Source: CAYYFX01 sp964571855
GTDB lineage: Bacteria; ARS69
Length of the DNA stretch: 64,000 nucleotides
Reading direction: 5' to 3'
Assembly (NCBI GenBank): GCA_964571855.1
Contig: CAZNDO010000001.1
Coordinates: 1-64,000, forward strand
The stretch's first letter is position 1, and every line of letters begins with the position of its first letter. This document shows, one piece after another, positions 50,188 through 57,730 of this stretch. Position numbers and translations under genes: made by a program. Under the pieces are notes generated by a model that saw only the letters and a program-made list of their open reading frames with translations, did no database searches and was not told the DNA's origin.

Positions 50188-52566
50188 CTACCGGGTGACC
50201 ACCATCTTGCGCGACTGCACGTCCGCCCCGGCCTGCAGGCGGTACCAGTACACGCCCGAGGTCAGGCGCGACGCGTCGAACCGGAGCTGGTGCCGGCCTG
50301 CCGGCATCATGCCCGGCGCGACCTCGCCCACGCGCCGGCCGGCCACGTCGTGCACGGTCAGGAGGACGTTGGCCTCGCGCGGCAGGGCGAACGCCACCGT
50401 CGTGCTGCCACGGACGGGGTTCGGGAGGTTCTGCGAAACCTCGAACGTCAACGGCGCCGTGACCGACGGAGCGGCGGTGGGCGCGGCGCCGTCACGCCCC
50501 CGCACCGGGGACTCGAAGTCCCCCGCGGACCAGCTCAGCAACGCACTCTTCGCCGGCAGTTCGACGACCGTGCCGTTCGCGAGCGCCGCGAAGAGCCCGA
50601 AGGCCTCGCCGTCCCGGTTCGCCGAGGGATCCAGGAAGCCCGACGCGAACACCGCCGCCGCGCCGCCCTCGAGCCCGCGGAGATCGGCGACGAACGACGC
50701 CACGACGGTCCGCTCGTCGTCCCCGCCCTTGTCCTCCTCGTCGTCGCCGTCGCGCACCGCGACATCCAGGACGTACGAAGCGGCGGGAACGGCCAGGTAG
50801 TCCGTGATGTCGCGATAGGCGGCATCCTTCACCAGCGTGCCGACGCCGCGCGCGATCACGTCCACCGTCGGCGCATCCGTCGCGCCGTGCAGCACGAAGA
50901 ACTCCACCTTCCCGCCGTCCTCCGCCTTCTCGCGGGCCATCGCCTTCACCAGGAGGCCGAAGCCCGTGTCCCGGCCGTCCGGGTTCGCCGCGAAGGCCGA
51001 CGGATCCAGCACGCCGTTCGCGAACGCCACGTACCGAGCGCCCTTCTCCAGCGTCACCGGGATCGTCACCAGGATGTCGCTCGGATCGTCCGAGGCCGGG
51101 CCCGCGATCCCGATCGCGAGCTCCGTCTCCGCCGGAACGTCCAGGAACGGCGTGGCCGCGCGGAACGCGAAGTCGTCCAGCGCCTTCGCGCCGTTCAGCC
51201 ACACGTCCACCACCGCCGCCGCCGGATCCGCCGCGTTGTGGATCACCTGCAACCGGGCGGTGGCCGGCTCCTCCACCACGACCGGGAAGGCGACGACCTT
51301 GCCGTCGGGCAGCGCGGCGAACAGGCCGAACGCCTCGCCGTCCCGGTTCGCCGACGGATCCAGGAAGCCCGACGCGAACACCGCCGCCGCGCCACCCTCC
51401 AGACCCGAGAGGTCCGCCGCGAACGACGCCACCACCGTGCCGTTGTCCGCGCCCGGCGTCACGTCCAGCACGTACTTGTCCGCGGGAACCGCCAGGTAGT
51501 CCGTGATGTCGCGGTACGCCGCGTCGTCCACCAGCGTGCCGACGCCGCGCGCGATCACGTCCACCGTCGGCGCATCCGTCGCGCCGTGCAGCACGAAGAA
51601 CTCCACCTTCCCGCCGTCCTCCGCCTTCTCGCGGGCCATCGCCTTCACCAGGAGGCCGAAGCCCGTGTCCCGGCCGTCCGGGTTCGCCGCGAAGGCCGAC
51701 GGATCCAGCACGCCGTTCGCGAACGCCACGTACCGAGCGCCCTTCTCCAGCGTCACCGGGATCGTCACCAGGATGTCGCTCGGATCGTCCGAGGCCGGGC
51801 CCGCGATCCCGATCGCGAGCTCCGTCTCCGCCGGAACGTCCAGGAACGGCGTGGCCGCGCGGAACGCGAAGTCGTCCAGCGCCTTCGCGCCGTTCAGCCA
51901 CACGTCCACCACCGCCGCCGCCGGATCCGCCGCGTTGTGGATCACCTGCAACCGGGCCATCGGCATCGGGAACGGACGACCGAGCCGCACGACGTCGCCG
52001 CGGATCTCGCCGTCGACGAAGTCGCCGGCGCCCGTGTTGTCGCCGGGCTCGCCGTCGTCGGTCGCGATCTGCACGTAGGCCTCGCCGGCCTCGATCGCCG
52101 CGAACAGCCGGTACAGGCTCTGCCCGGCGAACGGTCCCTCGAGGTCGTCTGCCGTGAGCTTGCCGGTGGCTAGCTGGCCCCACACCCGGCCGCCGCCGGG
52201 AGCGTTCGGACCGTAGATCGTGGCCACCGACGGTCCGTTCTCGCCGGGCCGGCCGAGGAGGATGTTCGCTTCGACCGGGTTCCGGAGGAACACGGCCCAG
52301 AGGCCGAACGAGAGCTCGGAGCCGTCGCGGGAGGGACGGGACAGGAACAGCGCCTTCGCGCGGGTCGCGCGGGGCGGCACGACGTCCTTGCCTTCGAGCA
52401 GGGAGGCGTACGCGGTGCCGGACTTGTCGGCGGAGAGCGAGGGAAGGTCGGCTGCGGTCAGGTCGGGCAGCCGCTCCACGTCGAAGGTCAACTCGGCCGA
52501 CCGCGCGGTCGGCGCCAGGACGGCCAGGCTCAGGGCCGTCAGCACGAGCCTCAGGTTGCGGGACAT
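50188..52566 (-). CDS. Secreted CHRD and twin DUF4397 protein with FlgD-like tail
   Basis: This 792-aa exported protein has a signal peptide to about residue 23. A CHRD domain follows (residues ~25-195, KSGTAYASLLEGKDVVPP ... FVDGEIRGDVV). Two DUF4397 units come next (ARLQVIHNAADPAAAVVDVWLNG), starting near residues 203 and 436. A FlgD-like tail closes the protein (NLPNPVRGSTTVAFALP ... DVAGRRVGEV ... GVYWYRL). Residues 204-346 and 437-579 are identical because of an exact 429-bp DNA repeat. The second unit carries an extra acidic loop (DGDDEEDKGGDDER). The ATG at 52566 has GGGAGAGGT. A strong promoter with an A-tract lies 100 nt upstream. A structural or adhesive surface role is a guess. Confidence 0.88.
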   Translation of the reverse strand: MSRNLRLVLTALSLAVLAPTARSAELTFDVERLPDLTAADLPSLSADKSGTAYASLLEGKDVVPPRATRAKALFLSRPSRDGSELSFGLWAVFLRNPVEANILLGRPGENGPSVATIYGPNAPGGGRVWGQLATGKLTADDLEGPFAGQSLYRLFAAIEAGEAYVQIATDDGEPGDNTGAGDFVDGEIRGDVVRLGRPFPMPMARLQVIHNAADPAAAVVDVWLNGAKALDDFAFRAATPFLDVPAETELAIGIAGPASDDPSDILVTIPVTLEKGARYVAFANGVLDPSAFAANPDGRDTGFGLLVKAMAREKAEDGGKVEFFVLHGATDAPTVDVIARGVGTLVDDAAYRDITDYLAVPADKYVLDVTPGADNGTVVASFAADLSGLEGGAAAVFASGFLDPSANRDGEAFGLFAALPDGKVVAFPVVVEEPATARLQVIHNAADPAAAVVDVWLNGAKALDDFAFRAATPFLDVPAETELAIGIAGPASDDPSDILVTIPVTLEKGARYVAFANGVLDPSAFAANPDGRDTGFGLLVKAMAREKAEDGGKVEFFVLHGATDAPTVDVIARGVGTLVKDAAYRDITDYLAVPAASYVLDVAVRDGDDEEDKGGDDERTVVASFVADLRGLEGGAAAVFASGFLDPSANRDGEAFGLFAALANGTVVELPAKSALLSWSAGDFESPVRGRDGAAPTAAPSVTAPLTFEVSQNLPNPVRGSTTVAFALPREANVLLTVHDVAGRRVGEVAPGMMPAGRHQLRFDASRLTSGVYWYRLQAGADVQSRKMVVTR
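50830..51258. repeat. Exact 429-bp direct repeat, copy 1
   Basis: This copy is identical, base by base as far as I could read, to 51529-51957 (offset 699 bp, 233 codons). It encodes most of the second DUF4397 unit. Sequence on both sides of the identical tract is still similar but clearly diverged, so the identity ends sharply at both ends. Confidence 0.93.
51529..51957. repeat. Exact 429-bp direct repeat, copy 2
   Basis: This is the partner of 50830-51258 and encodes most of the first DUF4397 unit of the same secreted protein. Total identity inside diverged flanks points to a recent gene-conversion tract or a selected exchange between tandem units. Confidence 0.93.
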
Positions 52567-52669
52567 CGGGGCACCTCTCCCAGGTTGGGTGGTTCCGGGA
52601 CTTGTTGCGGGACCGCTTCGGGTCCTCGCCGGTCGATCCACTTGGCTTCGTTTTCCTTGGGACCAGGAG

Positions 52670-52698
52670 AACATACACATGTGACCATGCTTTGTCTA
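52670..52698 (-). promoter_or_regulatory. Strong promoter with UP-like A-tract and palindrome in spacer
   Basis: On the minus strand TAGACA (52698-52693), a 17-nt spacer and TATGTT (52675-52670) are seen. Seven A in a row (52718-52712) lie just upstream like an UP element. The 8-bp palindrome CACATGTG (52676-52683) sits in the spacer next to the -10 box and could be an operator. It drives the CHRD/DUF4397 gene with a leader of about 100 nt. Confidence 0.6.
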
Positions 52699-52792
52699 GG
52701 CTATGTCGCGATTTTTTTGGACAGACAGTCTTATGGACGCACCGTGTATGGGGCGAATCGCGATTCCGTGGGCTCGTGGGGCAGCGCAGCCC

Positions 52793-53314
52793 TCACCGGC
52801 CGGCGAGCAGATCCCGGTAGATCCCGAGGTCGCGCTCGGCGAAGCAGCAGAAGATCACCCGATCCGGTCCTGCGCCGCGCACGAGGAAGTCCTGGACGGC
52901 CCGCACCGCCACCGCCGCCGCTTCCCCGAACGGGTACCCGTAGATCCCGGTGCTGATCGCGGGGAAGGCGACCGATCCGAGGGACTCCTCGACCGCGACC
53001 TCCAGGGAGCGGCGGTAGCAAGAGGCCAGGAGCGCGGCCTCCCCGTGCCCGCCGCCGCGCCAGATCGGCCCGACGGTGTGGATGACCCGGCGCGCGGGAA
53101 GCCGGTAGCCCCGGGTGATCTTCGCGTCGCCGGGCGCGCAGCCGCCCAGGCGCCGGCACTCCTCGAGCAGCTCGGGGCCGGCCGCGCGGTGGATCGCCCC
53201 GTCCACGCCGCCGCCGCCGAGGAGCGACTCGTTCGCGGCATTGACGATCGCGTCCACGTCCAGGGTCGTGATGTCCGCGCGGATCGCCGTCACGCGTTCC
53301 GGGCTCACCCGCAT
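52793..53314 (-). CDS. Macrodomain protein, probable ADP-ribosyl/O-acetyl-ADP-ribose hydrolase
   Basis: This 173-aa MacroD/YmdB-type macrodomain carries ADITTLDVDAIVNAANESLLGGGGVDGAIHRAAG, GCAPGDAKITRGYRLPARRVIHTVGP, FPAISTGIYGYPFGEAA and the ending VIFCCFAERDLGIYRDLL. The family removes ADP-ribose from O-acetyl-ADP-ribose (the sirtuin by-product) or from proteins. GAGGGG lies directly before ATG 53314, too close for it. GTG 53308, two codons on, has 6-nt spacing and may be the real start. It is 4 bp downstream of the GNAT gene. Confidence 0.92.
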   Translation of the reverse strand: MRVSPERVTAIRADITTLDVDAIVNAANESLLGGGGVDGAIHRAAGPELLEECRRLGGCAPGDAKITRGYRLPARRVIHTVGPIWRGGGHGEAALLASCYRRSLEVAVEESLGSVAFPAISTGIYGYPFGEAAAVAVRAVQDFLVRGAGPDRVIFCCFAERDLGIYRDLLAGR

Positions 53315-53318
53315 CCCC

Positions 53319-53786
53319 TCAGCGCGGCGTCGCCAGCGGGAGCTCGAGGACGATCTCGCCGCCCTCCTCGCGACCGGTGTGCCGGAAGCCCGCGCGCAGG
53401 TAGAACGGCTCGGGACAGCCCGGGCCGGGAACGTACGAGAGGAGCAGCGACGTCACCCGCGGCCGTGTGCGGACATGCGCGACGACCTCCGCGAGCGCCG
53501 CCGCACCCACGCCCTTCCGCTGGAAGCGCGCGTCGACCATGAAGCGCCAGATCCAGACCTGGGGAGCCGCCGGCGGATCGGGCCGCACCGTCTCGTCCGC
53601 GAGCATCACGAACCCGGCCGGCTCGTCGTCCGCGTACACCGCGCGGAACCAGGCATCCGGACTGAAGTGCGCGTGCGCCAGCGACACCGCGTTCGACGCG
53701 ACGAACCGTTCCTGGTCGGGGCGCACCGCGAGGTCCAGGACCGCGTTGACGTTCTCCATCGTGATCTCGCGCAGGCGGACGTCCAT
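53319..53786 (-). CDS. GNAT family N-acetyltransferase
   Basis: This 155-aa enzyme has the acetyl-CoA-binding motif VWIWRFMVDARFQRKGVGAAALAEVVAHV (Q/RxxGxG/A form) and the C-terminal strand PEPFYLRAGFRHTGREEGGEIVLELPL, close to the diamine/spermine acetyltransferase subgroup. The N-terminal REITMENVNAVLDLAVRPDQERFVASNAVSLA supports that subgroup. The acceptor is not certain. The ATG at 53786 has GGAGA. It is followed at 4 bp by the macrodomain gene, so co-transcription is likely. Confidence 0.88.
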   Translation of the reverse strand: MDVRLREITMENVNAVLDLAVRPDQERFVASNAVSLAHAHFSPDAWFRAVYADDEPAGFVMLADETVRPDPPAAPQVWIWRFMVDARFQRKGVGAAALAEVVAHVRTRPRVTSLLLSYVPGPGCPEPFYLRAGFRHTGREEGGEIVLELPLATPR

Positions 53787-53840
53787 GGCGATCTCCGGGA
53801 TGCAGGGGCGGCCCCGGCCGCGACCGACCTCCCGGCGAGG

Positions 53841-54254
53841 CTATCGCCTCCCGGGCGGGCGCGCCACGGCGTCGTCCGCGGGGCCCGACGCCTTGCGCGA
53901 CCTCATCCGGAGCAGCAGGCGCCGGAACGGTGCATACCGGCACCGCGCCTGGCAGTCACCGAGATCGTCGAGCCGCATGCAGTGCCGCTCGCACGACTCG
54001 GTGCCGGTCAGCGTCGCCTGCGGGACCGGCTCCGTGATCCACGGAAGGAAGTCCAGGACCGGGATCACGAACGTGGAGCCGCAGGAGGGACAGCGATGGT
54101 TGAAGTAGTAGAAGTTCCACGCGTGATCGTTGTCCTCGAGCTGCATCCCGATCGGCTCGATCTCGGCGCTCTCGAGGATCTGGTCCATCGTGAACGCGGT
54201 GCCGCAACCGGGGCAGCGCTTGTGGGTGGTCGCGTCGCTCGCCGGCTCCGCCAT
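53841..54254 (-). CDS. Zinc-ribbon protein of unknown function
   Basis: This 137-aa protein has a four-Cys zinc ribbon (KRCPGCGTAFTMD ... HRCPSCGSTFVIPV). A second Cys/His group (ESCERHCMRLDDLGDCQARCRYAPF) may bind another metal. The C-terminus is basic. It is not recognised as a named family; nucleic-acid or protein binding is possible. The ATG at 54254 has GGAGGGG upstream. It lies 54 bp before the GNAT gene on the same strand and may head that group. Confidence 0.72.
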   Translation of the reverse strand: MAEPASDATTHKRCPGCGTAFTMDQILESAEIEPIGMQLEDNDHAWNFYYFNHRCPSCGSTFVIPVLDFLPWITEPVPQATLTGTESCERHCMRLDDLGDCQARCRYAPFRRLLLRMRSRKASGPADDAVARPPGRR

Positions 54255-54493
54255 GGGCCCCTCCGAAGGGAGTATCGGATCCGGAGGTCCGATGGGCGAG
54301 CCGGTGTGAACGCACGCCACAGGGTGCGGGGTCGCCACGGGTCATGGCCGGGGCGCGGCGCACCCCACGATCTCCGTATCATCTTGTGTTACCACGCTTT
54401 ACGGCAACTTCCCACAGCGCCCCGGGGAACGGCACGCCCCCTGCAATACCCCCTGCCGTCACCCGATCCCCCGCCCTTTCGCAGGAGGCGACC

Positions 54494-55300
54494 ATGTTCC
54501 GCAGCCACCGTTCCCTGAAGCTCCTGGCCCTCGCCGGCGCCGTGCTCGTGACCGCGAACGGCTGCTCCGACGAATCGTCCACCGGTCCCGCGCCGGACGC
54601 CGCCCCGCCGGTCCCGTCCGCGGAGCGGATGACGTTCGACTTCGGCTTCTTCCAGGAGCCGTCGGCCCTGGAGCGTTCGTCCAAGGCGAACTTCTTCAAC
54701 GCGTACGTGCGCGCGGCGGTGGCCGGCGCGGTGACGCACCTGCTCTTGGTGCCGCCGGTCACCGCGTTCTCGCTGGCGCTGAACACGGTGCCGAGCCCGC
54801 AGGACGACGGGTCGTACCTGTGGGTCTACACCTACGTGCACGGCAGCGAGGAGGCCCAGATCCGGCTGCGCGGGCGGTTCATCTCCGCGGACCGCGTGGA
54901 GTGGGAGATGCGCGCGTCCAACACGCTCGACGGCTACACGAACGAGTTGTGGTTCACGGGCGAGACCTGGGCCGAGGGCGATGCCGGCGATCTGCAGTTC
55001 CACGACTTCGAGCGCGAGGGCAAGCCGGTCGTCGCCTCGCTGCAGTGGGGCAACGACGTGGACGGCGACTTCCTCCGCTTCGTGGACGAGCTGGACCACC
55101 CGGGCAACTCGCTCGAGTTCCGGGAGGAAGGCTCGCGCAAGTCCTTCACCTGGACCGACCTCGAGGTGAGCGAGGGGACCTGGTACGTTCGCTGGAACGA
55201 GGCCGACGGAACGGGGTCGCTCCGCGCGGCGGATTACAATGGCGGCGAGCCCGCGTGCTGGGACTCGCGGCAGAACGACACCGCGTGCCCGACGGAGTAG
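54494..55300 (+). CDS. Lipoprotein of unknown function
   Basis: This 268-aa protein has a lipoprotein signal (LLALAGAVLVTANGC, Cys about 24) followed by a low-complexity SDESSTGPAPDAAPPVP linker. The soluble domain is beta-rich (DDGSYLWVYTYVHGSEEAQIRLRGRFI ... RVEWEMRASN ... LWFTGETW), ending with two Cys (EPACWDSRQNDTACPTE) that could form a disulfide. No family is recognised. The ATG at 54494 has AGGAGG. The 239-bp upstream region shared with the zinc-ribbon gene is relatively AT-rich near 54380-54410, where both promoters probably lie. Confidence 0.75.
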   Translation: MFRSHRSLKLLALAGAVLVTANGCSDESSTGPAPDAAPPVPSAERMTFDFGFFQEPSALERSSKANFFNAYVRAAVAGAVTHLLLVPPVTAFSLALNTVPSPQDDGSYLWVYTYVHGSEEAQIRLRGRFISADRVEWEMRASNTLDGYTNELWFTGETWAEGDAGDLQFHDFEREGKPVVASLQWGNDVDGDFLRFVDELDHPGNSLEFREEGSRKSFTWTDLEVSEGTWYVRWNEADGTGSLRAADYNGGEPACWDSRQNDTACPTE

Positions 55301-55369
55301 GCGAGGCGCCCCGCCGGGGCACCGGGGCCGGCCGCCCGCATCGGGGCGGCCGGCCCGCCACCGTCGTGC

Positions 55370-55375
55370 TAGGCT
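55370..55375 (+). promoter_or_regulatory. Possible -10 element of a leaderless mRNA
   Basis: TAGGCT ends 7 nt before the ATG at 55383 and no SD is present; GGGGA is too close to the start. No -35 box is visible. Confidence 0.4.
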
Positions 55376-55382
55376 GGGGACC

Positions 55383-57056
55383 ATGCGGACCACGTCGGAC
55401 CCGGTCCGCGTGGCGCTCCTCGCCGCGTTCGCGGCGCTCGCCATCCCGAGCCTCCGCGCCGAGAGCCCCACGTGGGACGAGCCGTACCACCTCGCGCAGG
55501 GATTCCGGTACCTGCGCACGGGGGACGCGAGCTTCCTCCACGAACAGCATCCGCCCGGGTTCCAGGCCCTGGCCGCTCTGCCGCTCCTGGTCCGCGGCGT
55601 GCCGCTGGATCCCCTGCCGGAGGACGATCCGAGGAACCTCGCGGCCATGTTGCGCTTCTCCGGGGCGTTCCTGGAGGCGGACTCGGGCCGCGTGTTGCAT
55701 CTGTTCCCCTGGGCGCGCGGCGTCGTCCTGGTCGCGGCCCTCGGGCTGGGCTGGCTCCTCTACGATGCCGCGCTCCGGATGTACGGTCGCACCGCCGCAC
55801 GCCTCGCCCTGGCGGTGTACGCGTTGGACCCCAACCTGCTCGCCCACGGGCGGCTCGTCACGACCGACCTCGGTGCCGCGCTGGGATCGTGGCTGGTGCT
55901 GGTGGCGCTGCTGCGATGGTCCCGGCTTCCGGGCGTCCGGCGCGCCGCGATCGTGGGCCTCGCGCTCGGGGCGGCGCTCCTCGCCAAGCACTCCGCGCTC
56001 CTCCTCGCCGCGTGGCTCCTGCCCCTGGCGGCGATCGCGGCCTTCGGACGGACCGGCGTTCGCGAGGCCCTTCGCGGCGCCGTGGTCTGCTACGTCGTGG
56101 CCGGCATCGTGGTGTGGGGCGCCCACGGATTCGAGGTCGGTCCGGTGCAAACCCGGCCGGGCGGCGAATGGGGGGCCGCGGGCGACTCCGCGGATCGGGT
56201 CGCGGAGGGACTCCCGCTCGAGGGTGTGGTGGTTCCCGCGCCGACCTACGTCCACGGGGTCGCGCGGACGCTCGGTCACGTGTACAGCCGCGGGCACACG
56301 GCGTACCTGAAGGGGAAGCACAGCGCCAAGGGATGGCCCGAGTACTTCCCGTACGCGTTCGCGGTCAAGACCCCGCTGCCGACCCTCCTGTTGCTCGCGC
56401 TCGCGTCGCTGTCCTTCCTCCGGGTCCGTCCGCGACGGGAGGAGTGGGTCTGGATCGCGTTCATCGCGATCACGTTCGGGACCGCGATCCGCGGATCGCT
56501 GAACATCGGGTACCGTCACCTCCTGCCGATGCTGCCTCCGATGTTCCTCCTGATCGGGCGCCTGGCGTCGGATGCCGTCCTCGCGCGGACCCCGGCGCGG
56601 GGGCGCCCGCTCCGGCTCGCCGCGGGCCTCCTCGTCGTCTGGCTCGCGGTCGGGACGATCCGGCAGCACCGGCATCCCCTGGCGTACTTCAACGAACTCG
56701 CGGGCGGGCCGGAGAACGGCTGGAAGCACCTGGTGGACGCCAGCCTGGATTGGGGCCAGGACCTTCCGGGGCTGGCGGACTGGTTGCGCGCGCACGACGT
56801 CGACACGGTCCGCCTGTCGTACTTCGGGACCGTGAACCCGTCCTTGTACGGGATCCGCTGGCTTCCCATCCAGCTTCCCGTGCGGGCGCCCGGGGCCAAG
56901 CCGATGCGCGAGGACATCCCCCCGGGCGTGTACGCGGTCTCGGTCTCCAACCTGGTCGAGGTGCAGTCGCTGGGCGAGGGGCCGCTGACCGTGTTCCAGG
57001 AGCTGGAGCCCGCGGCGTCGATCGGCCACTCGATTCACGTTTACGTCGTCGATTGA
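55383..57056 (+). CDS. GT-C (PMT/ArnT-like) glycosyltransferase
   Basis: This 557-aa integral membrane enzyme has about eleven TM helices. The catalytic-loop acidic motif SPTWDEPYHLAQGFRYLRTGD comes after TM1, and FLHEQHPPGFQALAALPLL is typical of PMT/GT39/GT83 enzymes. In the later loop, RHPLAYFNELAGGPENGWKHLVDASLDWGQDLPGL is a string characteristic of this PMT-related family. It should transfer a sugar from a polyprenyl-phosphate carrier to an acceptor outside the cytoplasm. It is the first gene of the 55383-60500 glycosylation cassette, 71 bp before the methyltransferase. Confidence 0.88.
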   Translation: MRTTSDPVRVALLAAFAALAIPSLRAESPTWDEPYHLAQGFRYLRTGDASFLHEQHPPGFQALAALPLLVRGVPLDPLPEDDPRNLAAMLRFSGAFLEADSGRVLHLFPWARGVVLVAALGLGWLLYDAALRMYGRTAARLALAVYALDPNLLAHGRLVTTDLGAALGSWLVLVALLRWSRLPGVRRAAIVGLALGAALLAKHSALLLAAWLLPLAAIAAFGRTGVREALRGAVVCYVVAGIVVWGAHGFEVGPVQTRPGGEWGAAGDSADRVAEGLPLEGVVVPAPTYVHGVARTLGHVYSRGHTAYLKGKHSAKGWPEYFPYAFAVKTPLPTLLLLALASLSFLRVRPRREEWVWIAFIAITFGTAIRGSLNIGYRHLLPMLPPMFLLIGRLASDAVLARTPARGRPLRLAAGLLVVWLAVGTIRQHRHPLAYFNELAGGPENGWKHLVDASLDWGQDLPGLADWLRAHDVDTVRLSYFGTVNPSLYGIRWLPIQLPVRAPGAKPMREDIPPGVYAVSVSNLVEVQSLGEGPLTVFQELEPAASIGHSIHVYVVD

Positions 57057-57127
57057 CGCGTGGGAGACTCGGGGACTCCATCGCTCGGGCGCCGGGGGAT
57101 CGTGGTCCCATCCGCAGGAACGGACGC

Positions 57128-57730
57128 GTGAAGGTCGTCGAGCGCATCCATGAGACGGGTGTCTACCGTCGTCGGGTCCGCGTCCTCGCCGAGGTGCTCG
57201 CCCCCCTGCTCTCGCCGGGGGCACGCGCGTTGGACGTGGGCTGCGGCGACGGTCGGGTGGCCGAGGGGATCTCGGCGCTGCGTCCGGATGTGACCGTCAC
57301 CGGAGTCGACGTGCTCGCGCGGCCGGTCGCCCGGATTCCCGTGCGGACGTTCGACGGACGCGCGCTTCCCCTGGCCGACCGCTCCGTCGACGATGTGCTT
57401 CTCGTGGATGTGCTCCACCACGCGGAGGACCCCGGTGCCCTCCTGGACGAGTGCCTGCGCGTGGCCCGGCGCGGCGTCGTGCTCAAGGACCACGCCAGGA
57501 ACGGTTGGCTCGCGGGACCCATCCTGAGGTTCATGGACCGCACGGGCAACGCCCGGCACGGCGTGGCGCTCCCGTACCACTACTGGTCACGCGAGGAGTG
57601 GACGCGCGCGTTCGACGCGCGCGGCCTCGTGCTGCGGGGATTCCGGGACCGGATCCCCCTCTACCCCGCCGTGGCGAGCTGGATCTTCGGCCGGCGCCTC
57701 CACTTCGTCGCCCGGCTGGAACGGCGGTGA
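57128..57730 (+). CDS. Class I SAM-dependent methyltransferase
   Basis: This 200-aa enzyme has motif I ALDVGCGDGRVAEGI (residues ~34-48), motif II VTGVDV, and the motif IV/V region VDDVLLVDVLHHAEDP (~80-95) of ubiquinone/menaquinone-type methyltransferases. Together with its glycosyltransferase neighbours it may methylate a sugar or a polyprenyl-linked intermediate. The GTG at 57128 has AGGAACGG upstream. Its stop overlaps the GT2 start (GTGA). Confidence 0.88.
   Translation: MKVVERIHETGVYRRRVRVLAEVLAPLLSPGARALDVGCGDGRVAEGISALRPDVTVTGVDVLARPVARIPVRTFDGRALPLADRSVDDVLLVDVLHHAEDPGALLDECLRVARRGVVLKDHARNGWLAGPILRFMDRTGNARHGVALPYHYWSREEWTRAFDARGLVLRGFRDRIPLYPAVASWIFGRRLHFVARLERR

Noticed and set aside
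52620..52668. Possible cyclic-di-GMP-type riboswitch in the leader of the CHRD/DUF4397 gene, because of AAAACGAAGCC on the minus strand
   Set aside because: The conserved GEMM paired regions and GNRA tetraloop partners could not be found around it.
13723..54439. GGAACG strings at 13727 (-), 32307 (+) and 54434 (+) as a shared ECF sigma -35 box
   Set aside because: The downstream sequences at the expected -10 spacing do not agree with each other, so three short matches in 64 kb of GC-rich DNA are not enough for a regulon claim.
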